The notes under the pieces: model-generated
What the model saw: only the letters and a program-made list of their open reading frames with translations
Databases searched by the model: none
Told to the model about the DNA's origin: nothing
Program-made: the position numbers and the translations under genes
Part shown: piece after piece, positions 20,201 through 28,660 of the stretch
Position numbering within the stretch: position 1 is the stretch's first letter
Layout of the letters: each line of letters begins with the position of its first letter
Source of the DNA: Anaerolineae bacterium
GTDB lineage: Bacteria > Chloroflexota > Anaerolineae > Aggregatilineales > Phototrophicaceae
Assembly (NCBI GenBank): GCA_022843385.1
Contig: JALHNT010000020.1
Span: 86,098-131,197, forward strand
DNA length: 45,100 bases
Reading direction: 5' to 3'

Positions 20201-20423
20201 CATCGAGGTCAGCGACAGCGGTGTGGGCATCGCTCCCGACGCGCTGCCCAATCTGTTCATGCCATTTTTCCGCGCCAGCGAGAACACAAAGGGTACCGGA
20301 TTGGGGTTGAGTATTGCCCGCGAGATCATCAAGGCTCATGATGGCGAGATCAGCGTCCAGAGCCAGCAAGGGATTGGCAGTCAGTTCACCATTCGACTAC
20401 CATTAGCCTCTGAACCCGGCTAA
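17208..20423 (+). CDS. membrane sensor histidine kinase with PAS-PAS-GAF-PAS input
   Basis: A 1071-residue protein starting at GTG with GGAGG 9 nt upstream. About six membrane helices lie at 35-190, then a coiled coil. PAS domains are at about 248-365 (FAIDREGRYILANAHYS), 415-525 (ISLDRDLMIRSWNRASEIIF) and 726-838; a GAF domain is at about 540-698 (INSSLDLQQILDQILRYIER). The phospho-acceptor is His855 in ANASHELRTP; the ATPase core has the N-box (VVNAIHYTEQGG), DSGVGIAP and GTGLGLSI. It should sense membrane and small-molecule cues. There is no response regulator gene beside it; the two stand-alone receivers in the window are candidates at best. Confidence 0.96.
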   Translation: MNPSLIRSSASTLRLVWNGLTQPSAELQQPEQRRQAQFLAALLLVLVPIAIASMLIADVFTNCSATAKCSGVPFTLIGLLVGAIAYWMSRTRHYGKAAFLIICVAFVLIIVWIAMRENGAKEGTILFLLVPVLLSSILLSLRSTAIILVMDLVALFVIAAIRPDIISLGVLSASSRYLAITGTLTLLAMGFRNQIALDHQVSLQQANANLEARAEERAAAYRKTATQLLQLIAEREQWEKRLSDERNLLRTVIDNIPDHIFAIDREGRYILANAHYSQTILSEAPAAILGQVSYDLIPPELAQQYRDEERALMESGESVYDREQTHAFADETRNYSISKIPLLNSLNTVTGLIGIAHDITQRKRYEAVLQSTNSELEDRVQLRTAELLHTNDLLRQQVAERQQAEEQLRYQANLLENVSDAIISLDRDLMIRSWNRASEIIFEQKASSILGKPISHLSSFGISGELAGTMLKDVLDHGTWHGELPHTRSDGTQASLLASATPLKNEDETIIGLVIVSRDVTESKRIEAAEREQRLLAEALRDTVSAINSSLDLQQILDQILRYIERVIPYDSASVLLIDGEEARFMRGRHFEKYGTPITALESMQMRLDEYVNLQQMYESGRPILVSDTHNNPHWAFVSPITQRIRAYVGAPIRIEDRVIGFVNLDSNTPDVFTQIDAQKLQAFADQAAIAIHNARLFEAINSYAGELEQHVALRTDELERERAQLEAILNSMHDGVHGIISGDHIEQFGNAALTRLTGCTAEEWLLQMITLSAEHADEDNQLSAISEQVEREGVWQGDRRIRRKDGTEFDARLTVTRIASPDKRSIGMVTLVHDISQEKVLEQQKSLFVANASHELRTPITNLITRLYLIRKRPEHIDKHLDVIDQTARRMRNLVEDLLDYSRFERGVIPLSYQQLDLRDLIAEVVNVQQIEAEQKVIRIDLVLPSDRPLIARVDRERFIQVITNLVVNAIHYTEQGGSIRLSAHLEDQHKPHRQIIIEVSDSGVGIAPDALPNLFMPFFRASENTKGTGLGLSIAREIIKAHDGEISVQSQQGIGSQFTIRLPLASEPG

Positions 20424-20455
20424 ACACATCGATCATCTACTTTGAAGGCACCATC

Positions 20456-21631
20456 ATGGAAGCTGACTCGAAGAAACCCTACGTAGACCCGCTGGAGCAT
20501 ACCCCCCTGCATACGCTCCTGGTGAAGACCAACGAGATGCAGCGCTTGCCGGCGAATGTCGTCGTTGGCATCATCGCCTTCAATGGACTGCTGGTGGCGC
20601 TGGCCTGGTTGCCACACGGCGTCGTCGGCATCATCACCCTGTTGGCGTATCTGGCAGCGATTGGTGGCAACTGGTGGCTGCTGCTGCAACTGCGGGTTAC
20701 CGGACGCAGCTTCGGGCCGGATCGTCCGTCGGTGATTGCGCTGGCAATTGTCTGTGCTACAACGCTGCTGGTTTTCGGCTGGATTGGTCTGCCCTGGTGG
20801 TTAGGGGTGGGGCTGCTGCTGATCGTGACAGCGATTGTCTATTACTCCACCTGGGTTGAACCCTTTCGATTGGGTGTGACGCGCCAATCCTACATCACCC
20901 CCAAGTGGAAGGCTGATGCGCCGCCGCTGCGGCTGCTGCAAATCGGTGATATTCATGTCGAACGGGTGACGCCACGCGAACGCCATCTCAACCGCCTGAT
21001 CGATGAACTCAAGCCAGACCTGATCGTCTTTACTGGCGATTTTGTGAACCTCTCCAACACCAACGACCCCGAAGCCGAATCCGCCATCCGTGAGATCATC
21101 AGCCAGTGGCGCGCTCCGCTGGGTGTCTACTGTATCTCTGGCACGCCGCTGGTCGAACCATTGGAACGGGTCTACGCTTTTGTCAAAGACCTCGATAACC
21201 TCAAGCTGCTGCCCAATCAGTGGATTTCGTTTCAGACGCCTGCCGGAGAGTTGAACATACTGGGGCTGGTGGTCATCCATGACATGGAGCGTGATCGGGA
21301 AAACCTGAAGAAGATGATGCTGAACGCCCCCAAGAGCGGTCTGCATCTGTTGCTGATGCACCCACCTGATATTGCCCCGGAAGCCAACGATCATGGGATT
21401 GATCTGTATTTGTGTGGACATACGCACGGCGGGCAGATTCGCCTGCCCTTGATTGGGGCGCTCTTTTCCAGCAGTCATCTGGGCAACCGCTTCATCATGG
21501 GGCGCTATGAACTGGGCAAAACCACGCTCTATACCGCGCGTGGTGTTGGGCTGGAAGGGCTGGGTGCGCCGCGCGCCCGCTTCCTCTGTCCGCCAGAAAT
21601 CGTGCTGTGGGAGATCAAGGGGAGTGGATGA
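20456..21631 (+). CDS. membrane metallophosphoesterase (YkuE/YaeI-like) with altered GNHD motif
   Basis: A 391-residue protein, AAGG 7 nt before the ATG. Four hydrophobic helices span about 33-130; the calcineurin-like phosphoesterase domain follows. Metal-site motifs seen are GDIH (Asp165, His167), GDFVN (Asp195), LLMHPPD (His302) and GHTHGGQ (His322, His324). The motif normally reading GNHD, which supplies a metal-bridging Asn and the general-acid His, reads SGTP at 228-231 in VYCISGTPLVEPL. The fold should be intact, but catalysis may be altered or lost. Homologues of this type hydrolyse phosphoesters at the membrane, such as lipid A precursors or cyclic nucleotides; the substrate here is unknown. 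Confidence 0.9.
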   Translation: MEADSKKPYVDPLEHTPLHTLLVKTNEMQRLPANVVVGIIAFNGLLVALAWLPHGVVGIITLLAYLAAIGGNWWLLLQLRVTGRSFGPDRPSVIALAIVCATTLLVFGWIGLPWWLGVGLLLIVTAIVYYSTWVEPFRLGVTRQSYITPKWKADAPPLRLLQIGDIHVERVTPRERHLNRLIDELKPDLIVFTGDFVNLSNTNDPEAESAIREIISQWRAPLGVYCISGTPLVEPLERVYAFVKDLDNLKLLPNQWISFQTPAGELNILGLVVIHDMERDRENLKKMMLNAPKSGLHLLLMHPPDIAPEANDHGIDLYLCGHTHGGQIRLPLIGALFSSSHLGNRFIMGRYELGKTTLYTARGVGLEGLGAPRARFLCPPEIVLWEIKGSG

Positions 21632-21653
21632 GGCCGGTCATGCCGACCTCATC
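21627..21653. terminator. bidirectional terminator-like hairpin between convergent genes
   Basis: GATGAGG-C-CGG pairs with CCG-A-CCTCATC around a 5-nt loop (10 bp with one mismatch). It covers the stop codon of the phosphoesterase gene and lies 12 nt past the stop of the minus-strand moeB-like gene. TTTT follows a few bases later on the plus strand. Confidence 0.5.
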
Positions 21654-21664
21654 AAGCGTTTTCG

Positions 21665-22909
21665 CTAGTACTTCGGCAGGCTGGGGTCGATTTCGTCCGA
21701 CCAGGCCAGGATGCCGCCTTTCAGGTTGACCAGCTTGTTGTGATAGCCGGCCTCGCGCAGGAAACCGATGGCGTCGGCGCTGCGTTTCCCTGAACGGCAG
21801 TGGACGACGATCTCACGATCCGTCGGGATCTGCGCCAGCACCGTATCTTCACGGCGTTTGCGCCCGGCCAGCACATCATTCTTGGCCGCCTCAATCTGCG
21901 GCTTGGGGATGCGTAACGTGCCATCCAGTGCGCTGATCTCCCACTCGTGTGGGTCACGCACATCCAGTACCAGCAGGTCTTCGCCGCTGTCCAGCCGCGC
22001 ATTCAGTTCTTTCACCGTTGTTTCTTCCAAAGTCTGGCTCACATTCGCTCCATTCTGGGTTGCTTTGTAATCGCTGCGATCATGCGCCGGCATCCCGCAG
22101 AACTGCTCGTAATCGATCAACTGCACCTGGTCGCGGGGAATGCTGCATACCGGGCAGTTCGGGTCTTTGCGAACCTTGATCTTGGTGAAGCTCATCTCCA
22201 GCGCATCATAGAGCAGCATCCGTCCGATCAGCGGTTCGCCGATCCCCAGGATCAGCTTGATGCCTTCTGTCGCCTGCATCGTGCCAACCGTCCCCGGCAG
22301 GATGCCCAGCACGCCGCCCTCGGCACAGCTTGGCACCAGACCCGGCGGGGGTGGGGTGGGGAACATGCAGCGATAGCACGGGCCCTCGTTGGCATAAAAC
22401 ACGCTCACCTGACCCTCAAAGCGGAAGATGCTACCATAGACGTTGGGTTTGCCCAGCTTGACGCAGGCATCATTCACCAGATAACGGGTGGGGAAGTTAT
22501 CGGTGCCGTCGATGATGACATCGTAGGGCGCGAACAACTCCAGCGCGTTCTCTGACGTCAGCGGCACATTGTACTTATCGACCTGAAGGTTCGGGTTGAT
22601 CTCCTTCATGCGGATTTCGGCGCTGTCCACCTTCAGATGACCCACCGTGCTTTGCCCGTGTATCACCTGCCGCTGCAAATTGGTTTCGTCCACCACATCA
22701 TAATCCACCAGCCCGATGCGCCCGATGCCGGCGGCGGCCAGATACAGCGCCAGCGGGCTGCCCAGACCCCCGGTGCCGATCAACAGCACGCTGGCAGCCT
22801 TGAGTTTGCGCTGCCCCTCGATGCCCACTTCCGGCATAATCAGATGACGAGCATAGCGGCGAATTTCCTCGTGGGAAAGCTCCGCTGTTGCGTTCACAAG
22901 TGCGCTCAT
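21665..22909 (-). CDS. moeB: MoeB/MoeZ-like sulfur-carrier adenylyltransferase with rhodanese domain
   Basis: A 414-residue E1-like enzyme. The ThiF/MoeB half (about 12-260) has the ATP loop GTGGLGS at 45-51, the Arg finger region NLQRQ, and a zinc site of Cys178, Cys181, Cys252 and Cys255 (CYRC and CPVC). Residues about 298-410 are a rhodanese domain with active Cys371 in HCRSGKRS. It should adenylate the C-terminal Gly of a ubiquitin-like carrier and convert it to a thiocarboxylate. In this operon the obvious partner is the GGH-ending carrier at 24890. The ATG overlaps the upstream stop codon by four bases, showing translational coupling. Mycobacterial MoeZ, which has this architecture, charges CysO. 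Confidence 0.95.
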   Translation of the reverse strand: MSALVNATAELSHEEIRRYARHLIMPEVGIEGQRKLKAASVLLIGTGGLGSPLALYLAAAGIGRIGLVDYDVVDETNLQRQVIHGQSTVGHLKVDSAEIRMKEINPNLQVDKYNVPLTSENALELFAPYDVIIDGTDNFPTRYLVNDACVKLGKPNVYGSIFRFEGQVSVFYANEGPCYRCMFPTPPPPGLVPSCAEGGVLGILPGTVGTMQATEGIKLILGIGEPLIGRMLLYDALEMSFTKIKVRKDPNCPVCSIPRDQVQLIDYEQFCGMPAHDRSDYKATQNGANVSQTLEETTVKELNARLDSGEDLLVLDVRDPHEWEISALDGTLRIPKPQIEAAKNDVLAGRKRREDTVLAQIPTDREIVVHCRSGKRSADAIGFLREAGYHNKLVNLKGGILAWSDEIDPSLPKY

Positions 22910-24012
22910 ACACTCCCCTTGTTTTCCGTGACTTGCACCGTGACTCGGTGCCAGGCGTTATTGCCATATCCTTTGAAGTTCCAAATGTCGCGGGCATCTT
23001 TGGGTTGGGTGTTGCCATCACTGTCGCTGGCACGCGCCAGGATGCACACCTCTCCCGCCGGTAACACGACCTGTGCCTGCCACAGCCGCCATGTCCAGCC
23101 ATCGTGCTGTTCGGCCAGGAAAGTGGCAGCTTGCCAGCTTTGTCCCTCATCCAGCGACAGCTCAACTCGCTCCACCACGCCATGCTCATTGCTCAGGGCA
23201 TAACCCAGCACACAGGTTGTCCCGGCTTCCACTGTTGCGCCACTTGTTGGAGAACAGATCACTGCATTCAGCGTGTTCTCCCCCAGCATGATGCCGCCCT
23301 TCCAATCGACAGTCTCCCGTCGAATGTCGGGTGGAAACAGCTTGTAGGCTCGCTGTTGGAAGTAGTTATCCGATGGCTGCTGCTGCACCACGACCTCATT
23401 CAGCCATTTGATGCTGCGCGCCCCGATGTAACCGGGAACGATCAACCGCAGCGGGAAGCCATGCAGTGGGGGCAGCGGCTCGCCATTCATCTCGTAGGCC
23501 AGCAGCGTTTCCGGCAACAGGGCTTTCGTCAGCGGGATTGACCCGCCAAAGCCGAGGGTGGATGTTCCGCGCTCGACCTCATCCAGACCGGTACAGGCCA
23601 CGTGCTGCGCTTGCGGGTCAACGCCCGCTTCGATCAGCACATCGTGCAGGCGCACACCGCCCCATACCGCATTGCTGATCGCGCCATGACCCCAGATGAT
23701 CTCATCCGGGATCGGTTCAATCGCCGCCAATTCGTCGCGCCGGTTGCCCGCGCATTGCAGCGTTGCCATCACATCCACTTTGGCGAAGCGGCGCAGATCA
23801 TCGAACGACAGGCTTAACGGCTTTTCGACTAACCCCCGCACCGTCAGGCGGTAGTCTTCCAACCGAATTTGCGGGATCGTGCCATGCGAACGGACGAAGA
23901 AGCATTCCGTCGGCGTGATGAAGTCCTGCGCCAGTAAGGATGGCGGTACATTGCCGTTCGGTGGCGTGTCGGTCAACCGGATGAATTGCGGATGTTTACC
24001 CTCAAGCGTCAC
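22906..24012 (-). CDS. sulfite-oxidase-family molybdopterin oxidoreductase
   Basis: A 368-residue protein that starts at GTG, overlapping the thioredoxin stop by four bases, with AAAGG 7 nt upstream. The molybdenum-binding domain has the ligand Cys87 in ATLQCAGNRR and substrate-site residues in FFVRSHG; the C-terminal part (about 245-368) is the dimerisation domain (VELSLDEGQSWQ). There is no heme b5 domain and no signal peptide, as in plant-type cytosolic enzymes. It would oxidise sulfite to sulfate, or reduce a related oxide. Placed between the thioredoxin and the MoeB-like gene, it is presumably tied to sulfur metabolism, perhaps detoxifying sulfite. Confidence 0.93.
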   Translation of the reverse strand: MTLEGKHPQFIRLTDTPPNGNVPPSLLAQDFITPTECFFVRSHGTIPQIRLEDYRLTVRGLVEKPLSLSFDDLRRFAKVDVMATLQCAGNRRDELAAIEPIPDEIIWGHGAISNAVWGGVRLHDVLIEAGVDPQAQHVACTGLDEVERGTSTLGFGGSIPLTKALLPETLLAYEMNGEPLPPLHGFPLRLIVPGYIGARSIKWLNEVVVQQQPSDNYFQQRAYKLFPPDIRRETVDWKGGIMLGENTLNAVICSPTSGATVEAGTTCVLGYALSNEHGVVERVELSLDEGQSWQAATFLAEQHDGWTWRLWQAQVVLPAGEVCILARASDSDGNTQPKDARDIWNFKGYGNNAWHRVTVQVTENKGSV

Positions 24013-24422
24013 TCGATTGCCTTTATCGCCTTCAACTGCTGCTTTAACTGCTGGGCATCCGCCACGCCGAAATTGACATGCTGCACCCGGCGCTGTCTAT
24101 CCAGGATGAAGGTGGTCGGTGCCGAAAGCACGCCCCAACGATCCGCGACCTCTGTTTCTTGCGTCGCGTCAATCCTGACGACCTGAAGCATCTCGCCCAG
24201 CTCGGACTGTAACTGCGCCAGCGCTGGCTGCTGCTGCGTCCGGCAGGGGATGCAGCCTGGCGTGGTGAAGTAGACAATAGACGCCACATCCGGGCGCAAA
24301 CTTTCCAGCAAAGGATCGCTGGTCGGGTTGATGCGGCTGATCTGCCGCTGCTTGTACCACTGAATGATGACCCATCCCAGCAGCACCAGTCCGATGACTA
24401 ACACGATCCGTTCGAGTGCCAT
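24009..24422 (-). CDS. membrane-anchored thioredoxin-like protein
   Basis: A protein of 137 residues. The ATG at 24422 has GAGGAG 6 nt upstream; ATGs further upstream lie inside the DUF4395 gene. A single N-terminal membrane helix (residues 5-21, LVIGLVLLGWVIIQW) leads into a thioredoxin fold with redox pair Cys57/Cys60 in TPGCIPC and a cis-Pro loop in VLSAPTTFIL. The redox site probably faces the outside of the membrane, though the Arg/Lys flank at 24-30 leaves orientation open. It starts 10 nt after DUF4395 and overlaps the sulfite-oxidase gene by four bases. DUF4395 and thioredoxin/rhodanese genes are often neighbours. Confidence 0.92.
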   Translation of the reverse strand: MALERIVLVIGLVLLGWVIIQWYKQRQISRINPTSDPLLESLRPDVASIVYFTTPGCIPCRTQQQPALAQLQSELGEMLQVVRIDATQETEVADRWGVLSAPTTFILDRQRRVQHVNFGVADAQQLKQQLKAIKAIE

Positions 24423-24432
24423 GCTCATCTCC

Positions 24433-24885
24433 TCAATGAAGGGGTGTGCGGTCGAAGCCGGGAACGCCCAGCCGGTTGAACTGGTAATACATCCAGCACC
24501 CCAGGCAGAAATTAGCCCAGAAATTGAGGTTTGCCAGCACGACGACAATCCCCACCAGCACCCAGCCGAGGATCGGTGCGCCGGCCAGCAGCGCCACTGT
24601 TGCTAGTCCATTGAACAACGCGCCGACCAGCATGGCGAAGTGATGCGGCTCCGGGTTGTCGTTGATGACGTTCGGCTTGACGACGCCAGTTGGCTTCAAT
24701 GCCCGCTGATAAAACAGGCGATAGGGCGCAGCCGGACTATCCAGGCCGCCCAGCAATTGCGCCAGCGCCACCAACGCCACCAGCAGCGGACTATCGATGA
24801 CGAAAGCCAGGATCAGCAGGATGATGGTGGCTGCCTGACCGACTTTCAGACCCGTTTGATCGACCTTGCGTAGTTTATCGCTCAT
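24433..24885 (-). CDS. DUF4395 family membrane protein
   Basis: A 150-residue protein with about four membrane helices (17-45, 82-102, 104-122 and a shorter one at 125-135). The family signature is the N-terminal VDQTGLKVGQ, the middle PAAPYRLFYQRAL and the C-terminal cysteine pair in NFCLGCWMYY (Cys127 and Cys130). The paired cysteines and the neighbouring membrane thioredoxin suggest a membrane thiol-disulfide or sulfur-handling role; the function of the family is not established. It begins 4 nt after the sulfur-carrier gene in the same operon. Confidence 0.88.
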   Translation of the reverse strand: MSDKLRKVDQTGLKVGQAATIILLILAFVIDSPLLVALVALAQLLGGLDSPAAPYRLFYQRALKPTGVVKPNVINDNPEPHHFAMLVGALFNGLATVALLAGAPILGWVLVGIVVVLANLNFWANFCLGCWMYYQFNRLGVPGFDRTPLH

Positions 24886-24889
24886 GGCC

Positions 24890-25162
24890 TCAATGTCCTC
24901 CGGCGATGCTGGGAATAATACGCAGGTTATCCTCCGGGCTGAGTTCAGTATTCAGCCCATCGAGAAACCGGACATCTTCCTCGCCCAGAAAAACATTGAC
25001 GAAATTCCGCAGCTCCGCGCCATTGAACAGGTGCTGCCGCAGTTCAGGATATTGTGTCACCAGATCGTTCAGCGCCGCGCCGACGGTCTCGCCACTGACA
25101 TTCACCTGCGCCTGATTGGCGGTGAACACCCGCAGCGGGGTTGGAATCTTGATGTTTGCCAT
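24890..25162 (-). CDS. MoaD/ThiS-like sulfur carrier ending Gly-Gly-His
   Basis: A 90-residue beta-grasp protein (MANIKIPTPLRVFTANQAQV start; VGAALNDLVTQYPELRQHLF helix; LSPEDNLRIIPSIAGG end). Carriers of this type are used as a C-terminal Gly-Gly thiocarboxylate. Here the codons are GGA GGA CAT TGA, so one His follows Gly-Gly and must be removed before activation. That matches HcyS/CysO-like carriers handled by a JAMM peptidase, and a JAMM gene lies 3 kb upstream on the same strand. AGAGGA lies 7 nt before the ATG. First gene of a five-gene coupled operon ending with the MoeB-rhodanese; tRNA-Cys lies 34 nt upstream. It is unlikely to be a plain MoaD because no moaE or other moa gene is present. 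Confidence 0.92.
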   Translation of the reverse strand: MANIKIPTPLRVFTANQAQVNVSGETVGAALNDLVTQYPELRQHLFNGAELRNFVNVFLGEEDVRFLDGLNTELSPEDNLRIIPSIAGGH

Positions 25163-25196
25163 AGGGTTTTCCTCTGTTTGTCATTGTCATTGTCAG

Positions 25197-25267
25197 AGTC
25201 ACGGGCGGGATTTGAACCCGCGTGTGCGGATTTGCAGTCCACCGCCTCGCCTCTCGGCCACCGCGAC
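25197..25267 (-). tRNA. tRNA-Cys (anticodon GCA)
   Basis: A complete 71-nt cloverleaf. The acceptor stem GTCGCGG/CCGTGAC has 7 bp with one G-U. The anticodon loop CTGCAAA is in a 5-bp stem, and the T arm is GCGGG-TTCAAAT-CCCGC. The discriminator base is U, the usual identity element for cysteine. CCA is not encoded. It lies 34 nt upstream of the sulfur-carrier gene on the same strand and may share its transcript. Confidence 0.95.
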
Positions 25268-25285
25268 ATGATGCTTACATTACGC

Positions 25286-25348
25286 GGACACCCCGTTGGG
25301 TGTCCCTACGAACCACGGATTGGTGTAGGGACGTGCAACCGCACGTCC
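25286..25348. repeat. REPIN-like pair of hairpins, copy 1
   Basis: Hairpin GGACACCC-CGTT-GGGTGTCC (25286-25305) is followed by CTAC; after a spacer, GTAG precedes hairpin GGACGTGC-AACC-GCACGTCC (25329-25348). The two hairpins face each other with the constant GTAGGG/CCCTAC flank inside. The same composite occurs in the opposite orientation at 43861-43922. The 156-bp gap between metX and tRNA-Cys holds little else. Confidence 0.85.
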
Positions 25349-25424
25349 GTCCGCCTGGTTTTATAGTCTTGCTTGTTCAGCGCCTTTAGCGCGCTTATCT
25401 TGTTTCTGAACTTGGGGACGCGAT

Positions 25425-26624
25425 CTATTCCAGCCCCGTTCGCTCGGCCAGCCGGTTCAGATAACCGCCAATCAGATGGGTCATGGTCTCGACTTCGACC
25501 AGGAACGAGTCGTGACCAAACGATGCTTCCACATGGTCATACTCGACTTCGCGTCCCACCGCCTTCAGCGCCGTCACCAGCTCCTGCGCCTGTGCGTCGG
25601 TATATAACCAATCGCTGGAGAAACTGACCACCAGGAAAGGGCAGCGGGTTTGCGCCAGCGCCGCTTCCATCGAGCCAAATCCATCGGCGACATCGTAGTA
25701 ATCCAGCGCTTTGGTGATATACAGGTAGCTGTTGGCGTCGAAGCGCTCGACGAACTTCTCGCCCTGGTGCTTCAGGTAGCTTTCCACCGAAAAGTCGATA
25801 TCGAAGTTGTAGGCCAGATCACTGCCGCTCTGCGTCTCGCGCCCGAACTTGCTCTCCAGCGAGGTTTCGCTCATGTAGGTGATATGCCCCACCATACGGG
25901 CGACTGACAATCCGGCGCTCGGCGCGGGGCCATCGTAGTAATCGCCCTGTTTCCAGTTCGGATCAGCATAAATCGCCTGTCGCCCGATCTCGTTGAAGGC
26001 GATATTCTGCGTTGAAGACCGGGCTGTGCTGGCAATGAACAACACGCTGCCCACGCGCTCCGGGTAATCCACCGCCCATTGCAACGCCTGCATCCCGCCC
26101 ATGCTCCCGCCAGCCACCGAGAACAGCTTCTCGATGCCTAGGTGATCGAGCAGATAACGCTGTGCCGCCACCATATCCTTGACGGTGACAAACGGGAAGC
26201 GCATCGCGTAGCGCTTGCCATCCGGCCCCAGCGATGACGGGCCGGTGCTGCCCTGGCAGCCGCCGATCACGTTGGAGCAGATGACGAAGAAACGGTCGGT
26301 ATCGAACATCTTGCCCGGCCCCACCGCGTCATCCCACCAGCCGGGTTTCTCGTTGGGGTTGGTGCTGTGGTAGCCGGCCACATGAGCATCGCCGCTCAGG
26401 GCGTGGCAGATCAGAATCGCGTTGGAACGCGCCTCGTTGAGTGTTCCATAGGTTTCATAGGCCAGCGTGAAGCCTTCCAGCTTCTCGCCGCTCCGTAAGG
26501 GAAGGGTCTGCATGAAATGGGCATACTGTCGTTTGACGATCCCGACAGAACCGGGACGCCGGGCTGGGATATTGTGAACAGTCCAGTCATAAGGACTCAC
26601 GGTTTCTTCCTGTAACAGCACCAT
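25425..26624 (-). CDS. metX: homoserine O-acetyltransferase
   Basis: A 399-residue alpha/beta-hydrolase-fold acyltransferase; AAGGAG is 9 nt before the ATG. The catalytic triad is Ser174 in AGGSMGGMQ, Asp338 in SSDWLYTD and His371 in SFGHDSFL. The family motif DRFFVICSNVIGGCQGSTGP is present. It acylates homoserine in the cytosol, giving O-acetylhomoserine for MetY next door. Some MetX-family members use succinyl-CoA instead; the MetY partner favours acetyl. It is downstream of metY on the same strand after a 135-bp gap that contains a REP-like hairpin, and probably belongs to the transcript starting near 28.9 kb. Confidence 0.95.
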   Translation of the reverse strand: MVLLQEETVSPYDWTVHNIPARRPGSVGIVKRQYAHFMQTLPLRSGEKLEGFTLAYETYGTLNEARSNAILICHALSGDAHVAGYHSTNPNEKPGWWDDAVGPGKMFDTDRFFVICSNVIGGCQGSTGPSSLGPDGKRYAMRFPFVTVKDMVAAQRYLLDHLGIEKLFSVAGGSMGGMQALQWAVDYPERVGSVLFIASTARSSTQNIAFNEIGRQAIYADPNWKQGDYYDGPAPSAGLSVARMVGHITYMSETSLESKFGRETQSGSDLAYNFDIDFSVESYLKHQGEKFVERFDANSYLYITKALDYYDVADGFGSMEAALAQTRCPFLVVSFSSDWLYTDAQAQELVTALKAVGREVEYDHVEASFGHDSFLVEVETMTHLIGGYLNRLAERTGLE

Positions 26625-26720
26625 GGCCGCTAACTCCTTGCCATCCTTGTCGATGCTACATCATGATCGTCCATCCGCCTATATCCCCTTGTCATTCCCC
26701 TCACCGCGCGATTTCGCAAA

Positions 26721-26741
26721 GGGCGACCTGTGCGGCCGCCC
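26721..26741. repeat. REP-like hairpin between metY and metX
   Basis: GGGCGACC-TGTGC-GGCCGCCC forms an 8-bp stem with one A-C mismatch and is followed by CTGC, a variant of the CTAC flank seen on other hairpins of this window. It sits in the spacer between metY and metX. Confidence 0.55.
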
Positions 26742-26759
26742 CTGCACCCTCCACCTGGC

Positions 26760-28156
<1,397 letters not shown>

Positions 28157-28219
28157 AGCCCTTTCCACCAGCAACCTGAATTCCAGATAAAGAAGATGGA
28201 AAGTGCTGACGGGTACCAG

Positions 28220-28648
28220 CTAATCGCTCAGGTGCAGCGTCCCTTCATCAAACTGGGTGCGGTCATCGCGCAGCCGCCACACGCGCATCTCTTTCGCCTG
28301 TGCTTGATACACGGCGGTGATGATGTAGGTGAAGTTAGGCAGGGCGTGGTCGCGGTCATAAATCGAAGGGATCGCAGGGGAGTCCGGGTGACTGTGATAA
28401 TAACCCACCAGGGTCAGCCCGCGTTCATCCGCCTCATCTTCCAGCCGCGCCCAATCCTGCGGCCTCATGGCATACCGGTGATACTGTTCTTCCGCGGCGA
28501 AGACATTCTGCACCTGAATCGTGTCGTGGATGGTGACCGCATCTGCTTCCAGGTACCCCAGCAGAAAGCCGCCGCCCTCGTTGGGGTAGCTGCCCTGCAT
28601 CTGCCGGATAATCTGTTGTTGCAGATCGTGTTTCAGACGAATGTTCAT
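28220..28648 (-). CDS. JAMM/MPN metallopeptidase (Mec+/HcyD-like)
   Basis: A 142-residue zinc peptidase with the complete JAMM motif: Glu24 in YPNEGGGF, then His85-x-His87 and, after seven residues, Ser95-x-x-Asp98 in GYYHSHPDSPAIPSIYDRD. I chose the ATG at 28648; GTG codons at 28660 and 28657 sit on the terminator tail. Free-standing bacterial JAMM enzymes of this size trim ubiquitin-like carriers behind Gly-Gly or release an amino acid bound to them (Mec+ with CysO, HcyD with HcyS). The carrier at 24890 has one extra His after Gly-Gly, a natural substrate. First structural gene behind the Cys/Met leader; metY follows after 131 nt. Confidence 0.94.
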   Translation of the reverse strand: MNIRLKHDLQQQIIRQMQGSYPNEGGGFLLGYLEADAVTIHDTIQVQNVFAAEEQYHRYAMRPQDWARLEDEADERGLTLVGYYHSHPDSPAIPSIYDRDHALPNFTYIITAVYQAQAKEMRVWRLRDDRTQFDEGTLHLSD

Positions 28649-28660
28649 GACCTTCACCAC

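Noticed and set aside
24890..25162. Carrier as an ordinary MoaD of molybdopterin synthesis serving the sulfite-oxidase-family gene
   Set aside because: It does not end in a free Gly-Gly and there is no moaE or other moa gene nearby; not fully excluded, as the Mo enzyme is in the same operon.
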